This document shows positions 6,050-8,545 of a stretch of DNA of 8,545 nucleotides, piece by piece. The translations under genes were made by a program, and so were the position numbers. The notes beneath the pieces were generated by a model. That model had not been told where the DNA came from. It was given only the letters and a program-made list of their open reading frames with translations, and did not search any database. Source of the stretch: Victivallales bacterium Lenti_02 (lineage in GTDB: Bacteria; Verrucomicrobiota; Lentisphaeria; Oligosphaerales; Lenti-02); NCBI GenBank assembly GCA_001603055.1, contig LVAZ01000375.1, positions 1 to 8,545 on the forward strand, read 5' to 3'. How positions within the stretch are numbered: position 1 is the first letter of the stretch; every line of letters starts with the position of its first letter.

Positions 6050-6094
6050 TATGGATTCCCACGTGCTGTCCGAACCAACTGACGGAGAATAGGT

Positions 6095-7051
6095 TTGAGC
6101 TGGAACGAACCCAAGCAGGCGTACTTTCGGCAACCGGGTTTGCCGCTGTTCGTGTTTGGCATGGACTCCCAGTTCACCACCGGGATGCACGGGCACGAGT
6201 TTTCGGAGCTGGTGCTGGTGGTGCGCGGTCGGGCGGTGCATGTGTTCCAGCCCACGCCGGAGGAGGAGGCGAGCGTGACGCCCCTCGAATGCGGCGAGGT
6301 GTTCGTGATCCATCCCCCCGCCGTGCACGGCTACCGGAACACAGACTGCCTGAGCATCTGGAATGTGCTCTTCGACCCGAACGGGCTGGAACTGCCCGCC
6401 TCGCTCTCCGACACCCTGTCCACCTACCGGCGGTTCTTCGATCCGCGCTACCAGCCCCAGGCGGGCTGCGGGCTGGCGGACCGGCGCACGCGCCTCGACG
6501 CGGCGGGGTTGAACCGGGCCCAGACCCTGATCCGCCGCATCATCCGCGAGCAGCAGCAGCGCTCCCCCGGCTGGCGGCTGGCGGCCACCGCCGCCTTCAC
6601 CGAACTGGTGCTGCTGGTCTGCCGCGCCGCCCCCGCCGACTTTCCCGAGGAGCCTCCCCGCCACGGCTGGCTGACCACCATCACCGACTTCCTCGAGACC
6701 AATTTCGCCCGCCAGGTCAGCCTCGGCGACCTGGCCGAGATGGTCCACATGTCCCCGAGCAGCCTGAGCCATTCCTTCAAGAAACGGCTTGGCTGCTCGC
6801 CCATCGAGTATGTGCTCTCGCTGCGCGTGCAGCGGGCGGCGGAAATGCTGCGCGACACGCCCCGCAGCATCGCCGAAATCGGCGAGCTGGTGGGCTTCAC
6901 CGACAGCAACTACTTCTCGCGCCAGTTCAAGAACCGGCTCGGCATCTCCCCCAGTGCCTACCGCCAGCGCTACCGCGCCCTCGAGGCCAGCCGATCCTGC
7001 CCCACGGCCAAGCCCCCGGCCCTGCACATGCCGCCGGAGTGCTGCGGCTAA
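6095..7051 (+). CDS. AraC/XylS-family transcriptional regulator
   Basis: A 318-residue regulator with an N-terminal cupin sensor domain and a C-terminal AraC DNA-binding domain. The cupin part includes HGHEFSELVLVVRG (32-45) and the conserved CGEVFVIHPPAVHGY (66-80), in which sugar-type ligands usually bind. The two helix-turn-helices lie at about 209-230 and 258-281, and the family signature runs from IGELVGFTDSNYFSRQF (262-278) into LGISPSAYR (282-290). The start is a TTG at 6095 with GGAG 7 bases upstream; this is the first plausible start in the frame and gives a normal family length. The gene is divergent from the glycoside hydrolase, with a 242-base shared region, so it most likely activates that gene in response to a sugar. 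A Cys- and Pro-containing tail of about 25 residues follows the domain. Family is certain; the ligand is unknown. Confidence 0.93.
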   Translation: MSWNEPKQAYFRQPGLPLFVFGMDSQFTTGMHGHEFSELVLVVRGRAVHVFQPTPEEEASVTPLECGEVFVIHPPAVHGYRNTDCLSIWNVLFDPNGLELPASLSDTLSTYRRFFDPRYQPQAGCGLADRRTRLDAAGLNRAQTLIRRIIREQQQRSPGWRLAATAAFTELVLLVCRAAPADFPEEPPRHGWLTTITDFLETNFARQVSLGDLAEMVHMSPSSLSHSFKKRLGCSPIEYVLSLRVQRAAEMLRDTPRSIAEIGELVGFTDSNYFSRQFKNRLGISPSAYRQRYRALEASRSCPTAKPPALHMPPECCG

Positions 7052-7060
7052 CGCCGGCAG
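7042..7060. terminator. Hairpin between convergent AraC and PqiC-like genes
   Basis: CTGCGGC (7042-7048) pairs with GCCGGCAG (7053-7060), with one bulged base and a TAAC loop that contains the AraC stop codon. The two genes converge with only 14 bases between stop codons, so a bidirectional terminator is expected here. No T-tract follows on either strand, so the call is weak. Confidence 0.3.
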
Positions 7061-7065
7061 CGGAA

Positions 7066-7620
7066 TCAGTCGGGATTGGCGAGGCGGGTGGCGAGTTCGG
7101 CCAGGGCCTGGCTCTGGGCGGCGACGCGGTCGGCGGGAGCGTCCGACCGGGCGGCGGTGGTGATGGTGTGCCGTCGCCAGACATCCTTTTCGGCGGAGAG
7201 GACGAGAAGCGTCACCCGGCCGGCCGGATCGGCGTCGAAGCGCTCGATGCGCACCCGGATGACCCGCCCGGGCGGCGTGGTGGTGTCCCAGGGATAGAGC
7301 CAGACCTTGGTCTGGCCGAGGGCGCGGGCGAGATTCTCGGCCAGCACGGCGGGCAGGGCCTGATCGAGATGCTCGGCCCAGCGCTGGTATTCGTGGTAGG
7401 CGACTTCGTGGGGGCCGGTCCGGGTGGCCAGCACGGGACGGCGCAGATAGTCGGGCAGGGGGTCCACCCGCAGCCCGCAGGTGCCGGGTTGCGGGACGGC
7501 GGCCGCTTCGAGGACAGGCTCGAGCAGATAGAACCGGGCGGGGGCCGAACGGGCGCAGCCGAGCAGGCAGAGGGCGACGGCGGCCAGGGCGGCGAGGCGG
7601 CAGAGGACGGCGGGCTTCAT
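7066..7620 (-). CDS. PqiC-like ABC-transport auxiliary lipoprotein
   Basis: A 184-residue lipoprotein of the PqiC/YmbA (DUF330, ABC-type transport auxiliary lipoprotein) family. In PqiABC systems this outer-membrane lipoprotein docks with the periplasmic MCE needle formed by PqiB and helps move lipids between the envelope membranes. A signal peptide with a hydrophobic run ends in the lipobox LLGC, with the lipidated Cys at 22. Family landmarks follow: RFYLLEP (29-35), the LPDYLRRPVLATR segment (55-67), and WAEHLDQALPAVLAENLARAL (81-101). Its ATG directly follows the TAG of the MCE gene with no spacing (TAGATG), and its Shine-Dalgarno GGAG lies inside that gene, so translation is coupled. Family identity is well supported by both sequence and neighbour. 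Confidence 0.88.
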   Translation of the reverse strand: MKPAVLCRLAALAAVALCLLGCARSAPARFYLLEPVLEAAAVPQPGTCGLRVDPLPDYLRRPVLATRTGPHEVAYHEYQRWAEHLDQALPAVLAENLARALGQTKVWLYPWDTTTPPGRVIRVRIERFDADPAGRVTLLVLSAEKDVWRRHTITTAARSDAPADRVAAQSQALAELATRLANPD

Positions 7621-8545
7621 CTAGTTTTCTCCCGGCTTTCCCTTGCCCCGGATCAGGGCCTCGGGATGGCGCTGCAAGTATTCGGCCACATGCTGGATGG
7701 AACGGACGGCCCCGGAAATCTCGCGCATGGCGCGGAGGGCCTCCTCGCGGAGGGGGGAGTCCTCGGCGAGCGCCTGGTCGATGCGGTCCATGGCCTTCTC
7801 GGTGGCCGCCAGGGTCTGGCGGGCGGCCCGGGCGGTTTCCTCGAGCTTCGCCGTCCACTGGGCGGGAAGACCGGTTTGGGGATCAAGGGTCTGGCGGGCT
7901 TCCGCGAAGACGTTCCGGGCCTCCTCGGCGGCGGCGCCGATCTGGCGGGTGGACTGGTCGATGCGGTCGATGGTGCGGCGACCGTCCCGCACCAGTCCCG
8001 TCACCTCCTCGGCCAGAGGGTCGAGGTGTTGCTGGGCGGCCTCCGCGAGCCCTTTGATTTCGCGTACCATGGTCTGGATTTCGCCGAGCATGGGGTCCAT
8101 GCGCTCGTCCATGTGCTTGAGCAGGGTTTCCAGGCGCACGGCGGATTCCTTCGCCGCCGCCAGGGCCTCCGGCAGATCGGGGGAGTTCACCAGCCGGTCG
8201 ATCCCCTCGAGCACCTTCAGCGTGCGGGCCACCATTTCCTCGATGGGCAGTTGCTTGAGCGACTTCGAGATCAGCTCGATGTCGGAGGGGATGGCGGGCA
8301 GCTCGGGGACCGCTCCCTGGGTGTTGGAGTAGCGGGCGGGACGGGAGGGATAGAAATCGAGGTCCACCATGAGCTGGCCGGTGACCAGGCTCTGCAACTG
8401 CAGCTGGGCGCGGAGGCCGCGCTCGACGAGCTGCCGGATGAAGAGCCGGGCCGCGGTGTTGTCGAAGGAGGGGGGAAGGCCCGAGAAACGACGGGGGTTG
8501 ATGTGGACGAACACGGGCAGGTGGATCATCGCGTCGTCGTTCTTG
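7621..8545 (-). CDS. PqiB-like MCE-domain protein, 3' part only
   Basis: The reading frame is open to the window edge (about 307 residues seen), so the true N-terminus lies outside; the Met at 8529 is internal. The visible start IHLPVFVHINPRRF and then LVERGLRAQLQLQSLVTGQL followed by MVDLDFYP are characteristic of the last MCE domain of PqiB. PqiB is an inner-membrane-anchored protein that stacks several MCE rings into a periplasmic lipid tunnel. From about residue 85 onward a long helical, heptad-rich region follows, dense in Glu, Ala, Leu and Arg, which matches the C-terminal coiled-coil needle of this family. The gene is immediately followed by the PqiC-like lipoprotein gene. A PqiA-like or ABC permease gene is expected upstream, beyond the window. 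The number of MCE domains cannot be counted here. Confidence 0.87.
   Translation of the reverse strand, partial: KNDDAMIHLPVFVHINPRRFSGLPPSFDNTAARLFIRQLVERGLRAQLQLQSLVTGQLMVDLDFYPSRPARYSNTQGAVPELPAIPSDIELISKSLKQLPIEEMVARTLKVLEGIDRLVNSPDLPEALAAAKESAVRLETLLKHMDERMDPMLGEIQTMVREIKGLAEAAQQHLDPLAEEVTGLVRDGRRTIDRIDQSTRQIGAAAEEARNVFAEARQTLDPQTGLPAQWTAKLEETARAARQTLAATEKAMDRIDQALAEDSPLREEALRAMREISGAVRSIQHVAEYLQRHPEALIRGKGKPGEN

Noticed and set aside
5853..6062. N-terminal 70-residue extension of the glycoside hydrolase
   Set aside because: The extension is Arg-rich without a domain, covers the promoter and hairpin, and the ATG at 5852 has a good ribosome-binding site.
3807..6092. Open frame of 761 codons on the plus strand
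   Set aside because: It lies antisense to the glycoside hydrolase, which has clear domains. The product is a low-complexity Gly/Val/Asp/His-rich translation typical of the reverse strand of GC-rich genes.
6026..7858. Open frame of 610 codons on the minus strand
   Set aside because: It runs antisense through the AraC gene and out of frame through the PqiC-like and MCE genes, all of which have family motifs in their own frames.

Overview
This is a GC-rich bacterial window with seven protein genes. Six are on the minus strand and one, an AraC-type regulator, is on the plus strand. No RNA gene, insertion sequence or CRISPR array was seen. The gene types point to the PVC superphylum, perhaps Lentisphaerota, Kiritimatiellota or Planctomycetota. 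They are a GHL6-like glycoside hydrolase divergent from an AraC regulator, an ECF sigma factor next to an HTH-bearing zinc-finger anti-sigma protein, a short GspE ATPase, and a PqiB/PqiC envelope pair. No ribosomal or other marker gene is present, so this placement is inference only.

Layout from left to right. Bases 1-167 are non-coding and rich in short palindromes. They lie downstream of a lactate-racemase-fold (LarA/DUF2088) gene on the minus strand at 168-1454. A 141-base gap with a weak possible promoter separates that gene from a three-gene minus-strand operon. Read 5' to 3', the operon is an ECF sigma factor (3774-3214), a zinc-finger/helix-turn-helix fusion protein (3217-2783, overlapping the sigma gene by 4 bases) and a GspE/PilB-type secretion ATPase (2771-1596, whose Shine-Dalgarno sequence lies against the preceding stop codon). 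The 92-base leader of this operon carries an ECF-type promoter candidate and a dyad.

Next, a 661-residue glycoside hydrolase with a TIM barrel and a trimerisation-type domain (5852-3867, minus) is divergent from the AraC regulator (6095-7051, plus). The 242-base region between them carries a good sigma-70 promoter for the hydrolase, a leader hairpin and helically phased GAATAT repeats. It looks like a local sugar-responsive switch. At the right end, a PqiC-like lipoprotein (7620-7066, minus) directly follows the 3' part of a PqiB/MCE lipid-transport gene that runs off the window.

The most unusual part is the sigma / zinc-finger-HTH / secretion-ATPase operon. It suggests an ECF circuit in which the presumed anti-sigma factor may itself bind DNA and which drives a pilus or type II secretion motor.
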